DNA from: an uncultured Porphyromonadaceae bacterium
GTDB lineage: Bacteria > Bacteroidota > Bacteroidia > Bacteroidales > Muribaculaceae
Assembly (NCBI GenBank): GCA_947178215.1
Contig: CAMWXJ010000020.1
Span: 1 to 45,498 of the forward strand
Reading direction: 5' to 3'
DNA: 45,498 nt
Below the pieces are notes generated by a model. It saw nothing but the letters and a program-made list of their open reading frames with translations, was not told the DNA's origin and made no database searches. Made by a program: the position numbers and the translations under genes. Positions 18,572-27,480 of the stretch are shown here, one piece after another; within the stretch, counting starts at the first letter, position 1, and the number at the start of each line of letters is the position of its first letter.

Positions 18572-19720
18572 TCAATCTGCATCAAGAGCATTCTTAAGGA
18601 AGACCAGAGCTTCCGACTTCTCCCTACCGATAATATTATCCGCCTGACTGAAATCCACATCCCGGAATTTCAACAATTTATCAGTTGCATCCTTCATGTC
18701 GACGGTCCTGTCCTTAAAGCCATAGACATTTAATAATTGCTTGGTGCGATTGTCATTAAGCCCACGAAAGGAAAAGAAAGGACGATGAAACAGGATTGAG
18801 AAAATCAAAGCATGAAATGAGCCGCTCAAAACCAGCTCAGCGTTAAGAATAAGATTGAGAAATTCACGAGGTCCGGTATTTAAAACATATTCAAACTTGC
18901 TCTTATCGTGAAGAGTAATCAGGCATTCTCTCAAAATATCGGTTATATTACTTACCACGACAGGCATACCAAGTATACGGGAGGCTTTACCGGCCAGTTC
19001 CAGTAAACCTCTTTGTTTCGCCGGAGTGTAAAGAAAAATGTAAGGATGACTGACAATTCGCTGTGGTGTAACAATCTCTTTCCATTCATCGACCGACAGA
19101 AGTAATGTCGGGTCAGGCATAACCGATATATCCATATCCCTGTCAAGATGTTTTTTTAGTTCCGCAGCAGTGCCCTCTTCACGTACGCTTATAGCTCTGA
19201 AGCTACGCAGATTATTCACAATCCTGTTCCAGTCGCGGTCTGCATCGACCGGACCTAAGCTCGACGCATACGAAATCTTATTGGGCGAATCGGTGAAAGG
19301 TAAATAATATGACCAGTCGAAGTCGCCACAGCAAGTGTTCCAACATTGGTCGCTGCCGGTTATAAAATAATCATATTCAGATGCCAGTTGCTCTAAATCC
19401 GAACCTGATCCATACTCACGAGTTACTGTCATGCAGTCGTTCAGAAATTTTTCAAACAACTCATATTTGATCAATATATCACGATTATAAAAAGGCCTTA
19501 CACTCCGCAACATGATGTTTTTCACCCACTGTTTCAATACCTTTCTATTACAAGCAGGATTAGGATAAAGCGATCTCTGGACACCTGTCCGCAGATTGAT
19601 AATCTCATTGTCAACACCAAGACCAAGAAGTGTCTGTTGCAGAGCGTATGCCTGCAACATCGAGCCGTAATTATGCGACGCATGAAACGTTATTGTCGCC
19701 GTTTTCTTTTTCTTTTCCAT
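18572..19720 (-). CDS. Polysaccharide pyruvyl transferase family protein
   Basis: Family members (CsaB/WcaK-like) add pyruvate ketals to sugars of surface polysaccharides using phosphoenolpyruvate. The 382 residues show the family's marks in order: ITFHASHNYGSMLQAYALQ near the start, YFITGSDQCWN, KISYASSLG, AISVREEGTAAELKKHL, SVMPDPTLLL, then in the second half SGSFHALIFSILFHRPFFSF. It is the last gene of a three-gene minus-strand unit (flippase, Fe-S protein, this gene) with 12-13 base gaps. In Bacteroides this family and the FrhB-like family commonly sit side by side in capsule loci. Low GC compared with flanking genes. Confidence 0.9.
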   Translation of the reverse strand: MEKKKKTATITFHASHNYGSMLQAYALQQTLLGLGVDNEIINLRTGVQRSLYPNPACNRKVLKQWVKNIMLRSVRPFYNRDILIKYELFEKFLNDCMTVTREYGSGSDLEQLASEYDYFITGSDQCWNTCCGDFDWSYYLPFTDSPNKISYASSLGPVDADRDWNRIVNNLRSFRAISVREEGTAAELKKHLDRDMDISVMPDPTLLLSVDEWKEIVTPQRIVSHPYIFLYTPAKQRGLLELAGKASRILGMPVVVSNITDILRECLITLHDKSKFEYVLNTGPREFLNLILNAELVLSGSFHALIFSILFHRPFFSFRGLNDNRTKQLLNVYGFKDRTVDMKDATDKLLKFRDVDFSQADNIIGREKSEALVFLKNALDAD

Positions 19721-19733
19721 TTCTTAATAAAAA

Positions 19734-20894
19734 TCAATGCCTTTCAGGATGAAGTATACGCTTGATCCGACCTCCAAGACGCCTTAAAAAAAAGCTTATA
19801 TCGAATGCCAACTGCAGTCCGGCCACTTTGCTAAGATGATAGAACAAATATACATCCAGACCTCTTACAGTGGGATGTTGCAACTGATGATTGCCTGCTA
19901 TTGCCTCCTCGACAGGCCGCTCATACAAATCCATCAATGCCCCGACAGCATTGACCATAGCAAGACCCTTGTCTGTACATGGCAGGATGACAGATATTCC
20001 TCCGGAATGGTCAGGGATGTCATCTGCCGGAATGTCTCTTCCCAATCCCCAGAAATCACCTATTGTAATATCTCCTATACGTTCAGGACGTGCGAATTTA
20101 CAATGATAACATGATGGACGATAAGAATATCCATAGAAAAATGTATTGTAGTACAAATCATGACAGCCTCTGCTCCAAAGCGGTATCGACTCATAGATTG
20201 GAGAATATGAGTCACCTGCCTTCTTTGCGCAAAGTATTTGGAATCCTTTTTCTGTTCTAAACCACATCCTGTCAATATCATTTGTATTGACACCTTGTCG
20301 GTTCAGGTAATCATACAGAAATCTCTTTGACGGGACACCATGGCAAATGAGCTCAACTACTATCAGGAAATCCGGATTTTCCTTGAAAAGCAATTTCACA
20401 GCGGCGCACTGACATGGAGTTCCGATGAATACAACCTTGCGTCCCGATCTTACATCAGCAACCAGCTGAGGAACTATTTTCAAAATTGTACTCTGCACAT
20501 ATTTCGAGCCTTTGAGAAGCTCCAATGATTGGAGATCCTCAACTCTTATATGCTCAATTACTCCTCCGGGCAATGATGCGCAACCATACACAACTCCGCC
20601 ATTCTGAATACAATACTGCGAAATCGCCTGAGCGGCTCCACCCGAAGTGGTAGTCTTATAATCATACTCATTCTTGATGATGCCGGCATATGCAATCTTT
20701 GGACGTATTTTAGGCTGGTCATTAATTGCCACACATTCCCTCTCACATCTCTTGCAATCAATACATTTGTTGACATCGATCTTAGGGTAAACATGCCCTA
20801 AGTCGCCAATAATAAATGAGATGCAATGTTTAGGACAGACAGCGGCACACACCCCGCATCCGGTGCAATCCTTATAGTCGCATATCTTTTCCAT
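19734..20894 (-). CDS. F420-hydrogenase beta-subunit-like Fe-S flavoprotein of a glycan cluster
   Basis: The 386-residue protein begins with two ferredoxin clusters: CTGCGVCAAVCPKHC and CIDCKRCERECVA each carry a CxxCxxCxxxC set. The FrhB N- and C-terminal domains follow (TTSGGAAQAISQYCI, FIGTPCQCAAVKLL, IVVELICHGVPSKRFLYDYL, CKFARPERIGDITIGDFWG). Homologues are common beside pyruvyl transferase genes in Bacteroidota capsule loci. They are thought to do a redox step on a sugar or carrier, but the reaction is not established. Coenzyme F420 itself is not expected in this organism, so the family name should not be taken literally. Confidence 0.87.
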   Translation of the reverse strand: MEKICDYKDCTGCGVCAAVCPKHCISFIIGDLGHVYPKIDVNKCIDCKRCERECVAINDQPKIRPKIAYAGIIKNEYDYKTTTSGGAAQAISQYCIQNGGVVYGCASLPGGVIEHIRVEDLQSLELLKGSKYVQSTILKIVPQLVADVRSGRKVVFIGTPCQCAAVKLLFKENPDFLIVVELICHGVPSKRFLYDYLNRQGVNTNDIDRMWFRTEKGFQILCAKKAGDSYSPIYESIPLWSRGCHDLYYNTFFYGYSYRPSCYHCKFARPERIGDITIGDFWGLGRDIPADDIPDHSGGISVILPCTDKGLAMVNAVGALMDLYERPVEEAIAGNHQLQHPTVRGLDVYLFYHLSKVAGLQLAFDISFFLRRLGGRIKRILHPERH

Positions 20895-20906
20895 TTCTGT
20901 TGATTA

Positions 20907-22433
20907 TTACCTTAGGTGCCGACTGAATTTTTTGAAAACGATATCACGCTCATGGCGTGTGAGTAGAATGAACAGGAAGGCCAAGATGCCTTCAACCACT
21001 GCAACCGAGGCTACGGCTATTGCTCCCGGTATATCCTCGGCTACTCCTCGCCACATAAGAAATAGCGGAATAGGTAATACGGCTGCAACAGTGCATAAAA
21101 TAGGTATCATAACCCTCATCAAATACCTCCATCCGGGAAAATCGATTGAATATAACAGATAACCTATCCTCACGAAGTGTATCAACAGATTCATTGCAAC
21201 CTTGTAGACAAACACCCACACGGGCGAATACCCTAAATAAAGGATGACAAAAGCAGCCGGAACGTTGGAAAAAATCATCAGCGAGATGATAATCATATAG
21301 CTCTTTATGCGTCCCGATGCCTGCGCCGCTGTCCAAAGTGGCCCTGAAATCGCATCAATCATACAGAATATCACAATCAATTGTGTAAATTCGACCGCAT
21401 ATTGCGGTACCTCCGTAAGCCATACCGACAGAATCGATTTTGCAAGCAATATCACAGGCAGACCTATGACGAATATTAACCCGAATGACACCCTCGAAGC
21501 CCTGAAAATCAAAGACTGGAAATCGCGAATCTCATTATTGGCGTAAGATTTGACAATCTGCGGGTTAAAGGCGGTCTGGAAGTTGCTTACGAAGGATGAG
21601 ACGGCGCCTGACACCTGATTGGCGACACCCATGGCGGCGTTAAGCGCCACGCCATGAAAGATATTGAATATGATGTTTACGCCCTGCGAAGCGCCGATGT
21701 TGCCGATACCGCCAAGCATGTTCCAGCCCGAGAATCCGGCCAGTTGCATGATTATCTCTTTGTCAAAAGAAACCGCAGTACGGCACACGTCAAATCTTCT
21801 CCTGCAATAAAATCTGTAAAACAGGGCGATAATAAGCGTAACCCCTACGATGGCATAAGAATATATTACGAGGCGACGAGTGTTGAAAAGGAAGAGAATC
21901 AGCACTGCCGACAGCTTCAAAACTACCTCTATGATGCTGAGATAGGCATAGAATGACATTCTCTCATAAGAGATTATCGACGCGTGATAGGGGATTATCA
22001 GTATCTGAATTATGAAGACGGCAATACAGGACTGATACACGATATTGACGGCAGGCATCGAGTCGGGAGGGAAGTTCATGTAGCTGTTGAGAAACCACAG
22101 TCCTACCGTCTCTGCAAGCACGAAAGCGATTGCCGCTATTATAAGATGGATTGCCACGCTGGCCGAAAACATCCGTGACAGCATCAACTTGTCGTTGTTG
22201 CCGATATAATAGGCAAAGAACCGCTGGCTCGACTGCGACATCGCATTGTTCAAGAAAGCGAAGAGTACTACAACGCCGCCTACGACGTTATAGATGCCAT
22301 AGTCGGTCTCACCCAATGTCTGCAACAGCAGCCTGAATGTAACGAGCGAGACGCCCATTATCATAAACATCCTGATGTAGAGCATCAGGGTGTTTCGGGC
22401 TATGCGCTTGTTGTCAATCGAAGCGTTCTGCAC
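20907..22433 (-). CDS. Polysaccharide flippase, Wzx/MOP superfamily
   Basis: This is an integral membrane exporter that flips undecaprenyl-linked oligosaccharides to the periplasm. The 508 residues form about 12-14 hydrophobic helices with the usual N-terminal pattern: LMLYIRMFMIMGVSLVTFRL, then LGETDYGIYNVVGGVVVLF, then NAMSQSSQRFFAYYIG. The C-terminus is basic (RHERDIVFKKFSRHLR). It is the first gene of the minus-strand unit with the FrhB-like and pyruvyl transferase genes. A -7 box for this unit lies at 22545-22552. GC is lower than the chromosome around it. Confidence 0.92.
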   Translation of the reverse strand: MQNASIDNKRIARNTLMLYIRMFMIMGVSLVTFRLLLQTLGETDYGIYNVVGGVVVLFAFLNNAMSQSSQRFFAYYIGNNDKLMLSRMFSASVAIHLIIAAIAFVLAETVGLWFLNSYMNFPPDSMPAVNIVYQSCIAVFIIQILIIPYHASIISYERMSFYAYLSIIEVVLKLSAVLILFLFNTRRLVIYSYAIVGVTLIIALFYRFYCRRRFDVCRTAVSFDKEIIMQLAGFSGWNMLGGIGNIGASQGVNIIFNIFHGVALNAAMGVANQVSGAVSSFVSNFQTAFNPQIVKSYANNEIRDFQSLIFRASRVSFGLIFVIGLPVILLAKSILSVWLTEVPQYAVEFTQLIVIFCMIDAISGPLWTAAQASGRIKSYMIIISLMIFSNVPAAFVILYLGYSPVWVFVYKVAMNLLIHFVRIGYLLYSIDFPGWRYLMRVMIPILCTVAAVLPIPLFLMWRGVAEDIPGAIAVASVAVVEGILAFLFILLTRHERDIVFKKFSRHLR

Positions 22434-22544
22434 AATTCAGTCATAAACCACCTCTATGCGAAGCATCCATAGTTACTTCCCAATAATCGGTTTAATTAAT
22501 TTAGAGTTATATCAAGCAATTTGCCGGACTATCAATTCAAACAT

Positions 22545-22552
22545 CAAATTTA
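22545..22552 (-). promoter_or_regulatory. -7 promoter box for the flippase unit
   Basis: Minus-strand TAAATTTG (plus-strand CAAATTTA) fits TAnnTTTG about 110 bases before the flippase start. No good -33 element is seen at the expected spacing, so confidence is limited. Confidence 0.4.
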
Positions 22553-22658
22553 GCGCTTTCTGTCGACATAACTGTAATTTGGCGGCACAATTCGCCACAA
22601 TGAGATAATATTGAATTTTTTCGTGCAGATGATGCAATATTATCACGTCGCAGAGCGT

Positions 22659-22666
22659 TATATTTG
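22659..22666 (+). promoter_or_regulatory. -7 promoter box for the GT4 gene
   Basis: TATATTTG fits TAnnTTTG 39 bases before the start at 22706. A -33 element is not obvious in the AT-rich DNA upstream. Confidence 0.45.
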
Positions 22667-22705
22667 CTAAGGCTTGTCATAAACTGACTTACCTCATCCT
22701 GAATT

Positions 22706-23902
22706 ATGACCGGAAAGCGAGTGTTGATTGTCAACAAGTTTCTCTATCCCCGTGGAGGCGACTGCATAGTAGCGCTCTCCACGGCCGACCTGCTACGCCG
22801 CCAAGGTTGCGAAGTGGCGCTGTGGGGCATGGACTATCCCGACAATCTCCCGCAGCCTCTCGACGACACATTCGCCACGCAGGTCAGCTTCACCACCGGC
22901 TCGCGCATTGCCGCCATGAAGCGCATAATGGGCTTCGGCGACATAAGGGCATCGTTTGCCGCCGCGCTCCGACGCTTCCGCCCCGACACCGTACATTTCC
23001 ACAACATCCACTCCTACCTCTCCCCCGCCATAGTGGGCATGGCCAAACGCTTCGGAGCACGTACCGTGTGGACCATGCACGACTACAAGTTGCTCTGCCC
23101 GGCATATATCTGCACCGACCCCGACGGACGTCCGTGCACGGCATGTTTCGACCATCCGTGGTCGGTGGTGAGCAAACGCTGCATGAAAGGGAGCCTCGCC
23201 GCGTCGCTCATGGGATGGGCCGAAGCGCGCCGCTGGCCAGTGAGCGGCCTGTGCCGCGTCACCGACATGTTTGTCAGCCCGAGTGCGTTCATGACGTCGA
23301 TGCTCGTAACCTCGGGCGTGCCTTATTCCCGCATCACCACAATATGCAACGCCCTCGATCCGGTCAAGGAGGCGCTGCTGCGCTCCATGCCCGCCGACAC
23401 GCCGCGTTCGGGCCTGATCTACACCGGCCGCTTGTCGCGCGAAAAGGGCATCGACAAGTTGCTCGAAGCCGTAGTGTCGATGCCCGAGAAGCCGCTCCTG
23501 AGCGTCTATGGCGACGGACCGCTTGCCGAAGAGATGCACGCCCGCTACGCCTCACACGCCAACATACGGTTTATGGGCCACGCCGACGCAGCCACCATCA
23601 CCGATGCCCTGGCAAGCGCCAAGATGCTTGTGTGCCCCTCAATGTGTTACGACAACAACCCGCTGAGCGTAATCGAGGCGCTGTCGGCCGGCACGCCGGT
23701 GCTCGGCGCTGAAATCGGCGGCATCACCGAACTTATCACCCACACAAACGGTATGCTCTATGACCCGCACGCCCCAGGCGCGCTCGTCGCCGCAATGCGC
23801 GGCATGATGATTCGCACGTTTGACAACGCCGCAATCAAGGCCGAGAGCCTCGACCGATTCTCCACCGACACCCACCTCAGCAAACTCCTGCAAATCCTAT
23901 GA
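22706..23902 (+). CDS. Glycosyltransferase family 4 (GT-B fold)
   Basis: This is a retaining glycosyltransferase of surface-glycan synthesis. The 398 residues have the N-terminal Rossmann domain with NKFLYPRGGDCIVALSTADLL and TVHFHNIHSYLSPAIVGMAK. Next is VWTMHDYKLLCPAYICTD and a Cys-rich loop (CPAYIC, CTAC, KRC) common in this subgroup. The C-terminal donor domain has IYTGRLSREKGIDKLLEAV, then the sugar-nucleotide motif VIEALSAGTPVLGAEIGGI. GC rises back to the chromosomal level here, in contrast to the minus-strand genes across the promoter region. Its stop overlaps the next start by four bases (ATGA). Confidence 0.93.
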   Translation: MTGKRVLIVNKFLYPRGGDCIVALSTADLLRRQGCEVALWGMDYPDNLPQPLDDTFATQVSFTTGSRIAAMKRIMGFGDIRASFAAALRRFRPDTVHFHNIHSYLSPAIVGMAKRFGARTVWTMHDYKLLCPAYICTDPDGRPCTACFDHPWSVVSKRCMKGSLAASLMGWAEARRWPVSGLCRVTDMFVSPSAFMTSMLVTSGVPYSRITTICNALDPVKEALLRSMPADTPRSGLIYTGRLSREKGIDKLLEAVVSMPEKPLLSVYGDGPLAEEMHARYASHANIRFMGHADAATITDALASAKMLVCPSMCYDNNPLSVIEALSAGTPVLGAEIGGITELITHTNGMLYDPHAPGALVAAMRGMMIRTFDNAAIKAESLDRFSTDTHLSKLLQIL

Positions 23903-25167
23903 ACCGACTCCTTACCATCATATTAAGCGCAGTAATGGCCGTGGCGGCCTATGCCGCCGGACGCTCCGTAGATGACATCCCAAACGTCCATGTAGCCGAC
24001 CGCACACGCTATGTCAGCAACCCCGACGGAGTGCTTTCCGACGCCACCGTAGCACGACTCGACACCATGCTCGCCCGCGTGTGGGCCTCGTCGTCGGCCG
24101 AAGTTGTAGTCGTGGCCGTGGCCGACATCGACCGCCCCGACGACATCGACGGCTTCGCCACCGACCTGTTTGAGAAATGGGGCATCGGCAAAAGCGACCG
24201 CGACAACGGCGTGCTCATCCTCATGGCACGTGATAGCCGCAAGGCAGTAATCCGCACGGGGCGCGGCATTGAGGGCCCGCTGCCCGACATAGTGGCAGGA
24301 CGCATATTGCGCAACGACATGTTCCCGCGCTTCCGAGAGGGTGACTACGACGGCGGCATCACCGCCGCCACGGAGCGCGTGGCACGCATAGCCACCGACC
24401 CACGGTATGCCGAGGAGATAAAGAGCGCGATAGCCAACGACGCCGGCGCTCAACGCGGAGGCGAGGCGTTCAACGGCGACGAGTTCTTCAGCTGGTTTCT
24501 GCGCATGGCAATTTTTGTCGGTATCGCGGCCTTTATCGTCGTCGCGGCGATGGTAATCGCCAACCGCCGCAAGGAACCTCAGCAGGCATGGCGGACGCTC
24601 AACGACGTCAAGGCACCACTGCTCTTCTGCACGTTTCTGTTCATGGGCATACCACTGGCGGCCTATCTGCTGCTCGTGTGGCAGATGCACCGCATACGCA
24701 CGCGCAAACGCCTGTGCCCCAATTGCAACTCACGCATGAAGCGCCTCAACGAAGAGAGCGACAACGCCTATCTCACCCCCGCTCAGGACGCCGAAGAGCG
24801 CCTCAACTCCATAGACTACGACGTGTGGCTATGCCCCACCTGCGGCGAGACCGACATCATACCCTTTGTCAACAAAAAGTCGAGCTACACCGTGTGCGAG
24901 AACTGCGGCGCGCGCCTCGCCACACTCACCGCCAACCGCACTCTCATCAAGCCCACCACAGCCCGCGCCGGCCAGGGAGTCAGGACCTATACCTGCATGA
25001 GCTGCCGTCACACCAAAGATGTCGTCTACCAGATTCCCAAGCTCGTGACGCCCCCCGTGGTGATAGTGCCTGGCGGAGGCCGCGGCTTCGGTGGAGGCGG
25101 AGGCTTCTCGGGCGGCAGCTTCGGCGGCGGCTCGACCATGGGAGGCGGCGCCTCAGGCGGCTGGTGA
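23899..25167 (+). CDS. TPM-domain membrane protein with zinc-ribbon pairs and Gly-rich tail
   Basis: The 422 residues begin with a signal peptide (to about residue 20). The TPM (TLP18.3/Psb32/MOLO-1) domain follows at about 30-165, with DTMLARVWASSSAEVVVV, FATDLFEKWGIG, NGVLILMARDSRKAVIRTG and GRILRNDMFPRFREGDYDGG. Two membrane helices (about 195-217 and 235-255) come next, then four CxxC pairs (CPNC, CPTC, CENC, CMSC) that look like two zinc ribbons. The Gly-rich tail is GGGRGFGGGGGFSGGSFGGG and ends in GW. The Gly-rich end is typical of YgcG-like TPM proteins. The role is unclear; some TPM proteins act in envelope or photosystem maintenance. It is translationally coupled to the GT4 gene (ATGA overlap). 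Confidence 0.85.
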   Translation: MNRLLTIILSAVMAVAAYAAGRSVDDIPNVHVADRTRYVSNPDGVLSDATVARLDTMLARVWASSSAEVVVVAVADIDRPDDIDGFATDLFEKWGIGKSDRDNGVLILMARDSRKAVIRTGRGIEGPLPDIVAGRILRNDMFPRFREGDYDGGITAATERVARIATDPRYAEEIKSAIANDAGAQRGGEAFNGDEFFSWFLRMAIFVGIAAFIVVAAMVIANRRKEPQQAWRTLNDVKAPLLFCTFLFMGIPLAAYLLLVWQMHRIRTRKRLCPNCNSRMKRLNEESDNAYLTPAQDAEERLNSIDYDVWLCPTCGETDIIPFVNKKSSYTVCENCGARLATLTANRTLIKPTTARAGQGVRTYTCMSCRHTKDVVYQIPKLVTPPVVIVPGGGRGFGGGGGFSGGSFGGGSTMGGGASGGW

Positions 25168-25216
25168 CTCCTCATCCACGTACAATCATTATCATCCCCT
25201 ACAATCTCAATCACAC

Positions 25217-25570
25217 ATGACAGATCTTCTCTCACAATATCATCTAACCGGCGTGGCGATAGGCCTTGTGTCGTTTCTTGTAATCGGCCTGTTTCACCCG
25301 ATAGTAATCAAGTGTCACTACCATTTCGGCACAGGCTGCTGGTGGTGGTTTCTCCTGCTCGGACTCGGTGCCTGCGCCGGCTCCATCGCCATTGCCGACA
25401 CCTTCTGGTCGGCCGTGACTGCCGTGGTCGCTTTCAGCTCATTTTGGACAATAAAGGAGATTTTCGAGCAGGAACAGCGCGTGGAGCGCGGATGGTTCCC
25501 CGCCAATCCGCGCCGTGCAGCCCGCAAGACCGACGCCAATGACCGGCAGCCCGACCTGACAGCCAACTGA
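25217..25570 (+). CDS. DUF4491 family membrane protein
   Basis: This is a small 117-residue membrane protein found mainly in Bacteroidota. The ATG at 25217 is chosen because the open frame upstream overlaps the Gly-rich tail of the TPM gene in another frame. Three hydrophobic helices are visible: VAIGLVSFLVIGLFHPIVI, then CWWWFLLLGLGACAGSIAIA, then FWSAVTAVVAFSSFWTIKEI. A charged tail follows with EQRVERGWFPANPRR, the family's hallmark end. Function unknown. It follows the TPM gene by 49 bases and precedes the parvulin gene by 13, so all three may be one transcript. Confidence 0.85.
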   Translation: MTDLLSQYHLTGVAIGLVSFLVIGLFHPIVIKCHYHFGTGCWWWFLLLGLGACAGSIAIADTFWSAVTAVVAFSSFWTIKEIFEQEQRVERGWFPANPRRAARKTDANDRQPDLTAN

Positions 25571-25583
25571 CCCTCAGCCTATC

Positions 25584-27284
25584 ATGACTTTTCGAAACGT
25601 AATATTTCCCATCTTGGCGCTGTGGGCCGTTGCCGCCGGCGCCAAGAGCGACAAGTCCGACCCCACGGTAATGACTGTCGCCGGCAAACGCGTACCGCTA
25701 AGCGAGTTCTCCTACCTCTATCACAAAAACGCCGCTCAGCAGGCCGAGGCGGTAAGTATCGACCGCTATATCGACATGTTTGTCGACTACAAGCTGAAAG
25801 TGGCCGACGCCGAGGCGGCGGGCATCGACACCACCGAAGCGTTCTGCAGGGAGCTCAACGGCTACCGCCGCGAGATAGCCGCGACGTATATGACCGACCA
25901 CGACCTCGTCGACTCGCTCCGCAACGTGGCGCTCGGTCACTACGCCTGCATGGTCGACGTTAGTCACATAATGTTCCCCGCAAACACGCCCGACGCCACG
26001 GTCGACTCCGTTTACAGCCTGCTTGCCGGGGGCGCCGACTTCGCCGACATCGCGGCCCGCATGTCTATTGACCGCCCGAGTGCCGTCAACGGGGGCCGCA
26101 TGGGCTGGATTACGGCCGGACGCTTCCCATACACATTCGAAGACACAGCGTGGGATACCCCCGAAGGCTCATTCTCGAAGCCAATCCGTACTCCCATGGG
26201 TCGCCATATCGTCAAAGTAAACGGCCGTCGGCCCAATCCAGGACAGGTACATGTGCGCCACATACTCAAAATGACACGCAACCTCGACCCGGCAGCGGCA
26301 AGCGTCAAGCGTGCCGAAATCGACTCTATCGCCACCCTGCTCGCCACCGGAGCCGACTTCGCCGCCATAGCGTCGGCGGAGACCGACGACCCTTCGGGAC
26401 GCGCCAACGGCGGCGACCTCCCCTGGTTTGGCCCGGGCGAAATGGTGCCGGAATTTGAGACAGCCGCATTTGCTCTTGAACCGGGCCGCGTGTCGGGCGT
26501 CGTTGAGTCGGCCTTCGGCTTCCATATCATAAAATGCGAGGAGCGCCGCGAGGGCATCTCAGCCGAAGAGGCCTCGGCACGCACCGACGCCATGATGAAC
26601 CGCGACGGCCGCTCCACCCTAGGTGTGCGCCGCTGGCTCGACCGATTCGTCGCCGATAATCCGAGCCTCGCCGACGCGCCCGACTCGGCTGTGACCGAAG
26701 CCGCCCTCGCCCACCTTGCCGCCGTCAATCCCGATTACCGCAATCTGCTCAACGAATACCGCGACGGGATGCTTCTCTTCGAGATGAGCAACCGCGAGGT
26801 GTGGGGCCGCGCGGCCGCCGACACCGCCGGTGTCAACGCCCTGTTCGAAGCCTGCCGCGAGCGCTACGCCTACAACGGCACACCACGCTACAAGGGCCAC
26901 GTCATAGTGGCCGAAGATGATTCGATAGCCGATGCCGCCTTCCGTCTCCTCACTTTCAGCACGGTGAAGCCCGACGAGTACGACGACTATCTGCGCAACG
27001 AGCTCGGCAAAGGTGTGCGCATCGAGCGCGTTCTGGCCGCCAGGGGCGAGAACGCCGTTATCGACTGCATAGTGTGGGGCGCACCCACACCCCCGGCCTC
27101 AGGCCGCTGGACCGCCTGGCGCGCTTTCGGCGGACGCATCATTGACGCGCCGGAGACAGCAGCCGACACCGGCGGGGCCGCCGCGGCCGATTATCAGGCG
27201 GAGCTGGAAGCCGCATGGATCAAACGTCTGCACGACACATACCCAGTAAAAATCAACCGTAAGGCGCTCCGCAAGCTTCAATGA
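25584..27284 (+). CDS. Periplasmic peptidyl-prolyl isomerase with two parvulin domains
   Basis: This is a SurA-like foldase for outer membrane and periplasmic proteins. The 566 residues have a signal peptide ending near AVAAGAK and a helical chaperone part (about 25-125). Two parvulin domains follow: the first about 130-215 (VSHIMFP, GGADFADIAARMSIDRPS, NGGRMGWITAGRFPYTFE, PIRTPMGRHIVKV) and the second about 220-320 (VRHILKM, ADFAAIASAETDDPSG, NGGDLPWFGPGEMVPEFE, FGFHIIKCEERREG). The C-terminal 240 residues are helical without a catalytic motif. In Bacteroidota such proteins often sit near other chaperone genes; here the neighbours are DUF4491 and ftsX. Confidence 0.9.
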   Translation: MTFRNVIFPILALWAVAAGAKSDKSDPTVMTVAGKRVPLSEFSYLYHKNAAQQAEAVSIDRYIDMFVDYKLKVADAEAAGIDTTEAFCRELNGYRREIAATYMTDHDLVDSLRNVALGHYACMVDVSHIMFPANTPDATVDSVYSLLAGGADFADIAARMSIDRPSAVNGGRMGWITAGRFPYTFEDTAWDTPEGSFSKPIRTPMGRHIVKVNGRRPNPGQVHVRHILKMTRNLDPAAASVKRAEIDSIATLLATGADFAAIASAETDDPSGRANGGDLPWFGPGEMVPEFETAAFALEPGRVSGVVESAFGFHIIKCEERREGISAEEASARTDAMMNRDGRSTLGVRRWLDRFVADNPSLADAPDSAVTEAALAHLAAVNPDYRNLLNEYRDGMLLFEMSNREVWGRAAADTAGVNALFEACRERYAYNGTPRYKGHVIVAEDDSIADAAFRLLTFSTVKPDEYDDYLRNELGKGVRIERVLAARGENAVIDCIVWGAPTPPASGRWTAWRAFGGRIIDAPETAADTGGAAAADYQAELEAAWIKRLHDTYPVKINRKALRKLQ

Positions 27285-27339
27285 CCGCCTCTTTCCGGGG
27301 CCGCGAGTGTTATAATAGCGGCATTTTTCGGGTCAAGTA

Positions 27340-27370
27340 TTGACATCGCCTCCTAAATGTATTAATTTTG
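27340..27370 (+). promoter_or_regulatory. Promoter for the ftsX unit
   Basis: TTG at 27340-27342 and TAATTTTG at 27363-27370, spaced 20 bases, fit the Bacteroidota promoter. It lies in the about 200-base gap between the parvulin gene and ftsX and would drive ftsX, DUF3098, uppP, truB and possibly queA. Confidence 0.6.
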
Positions 27371-27480
27371 CGACAAATTGGCGAAGAGTGCGCAGCTCGC
27401 GACTCATGTCATGACTGCCGCTGCGCGGTTTTCTCTGCGCCACAATCATCGGGATGCCCGATTATCAACATATTATCCTT

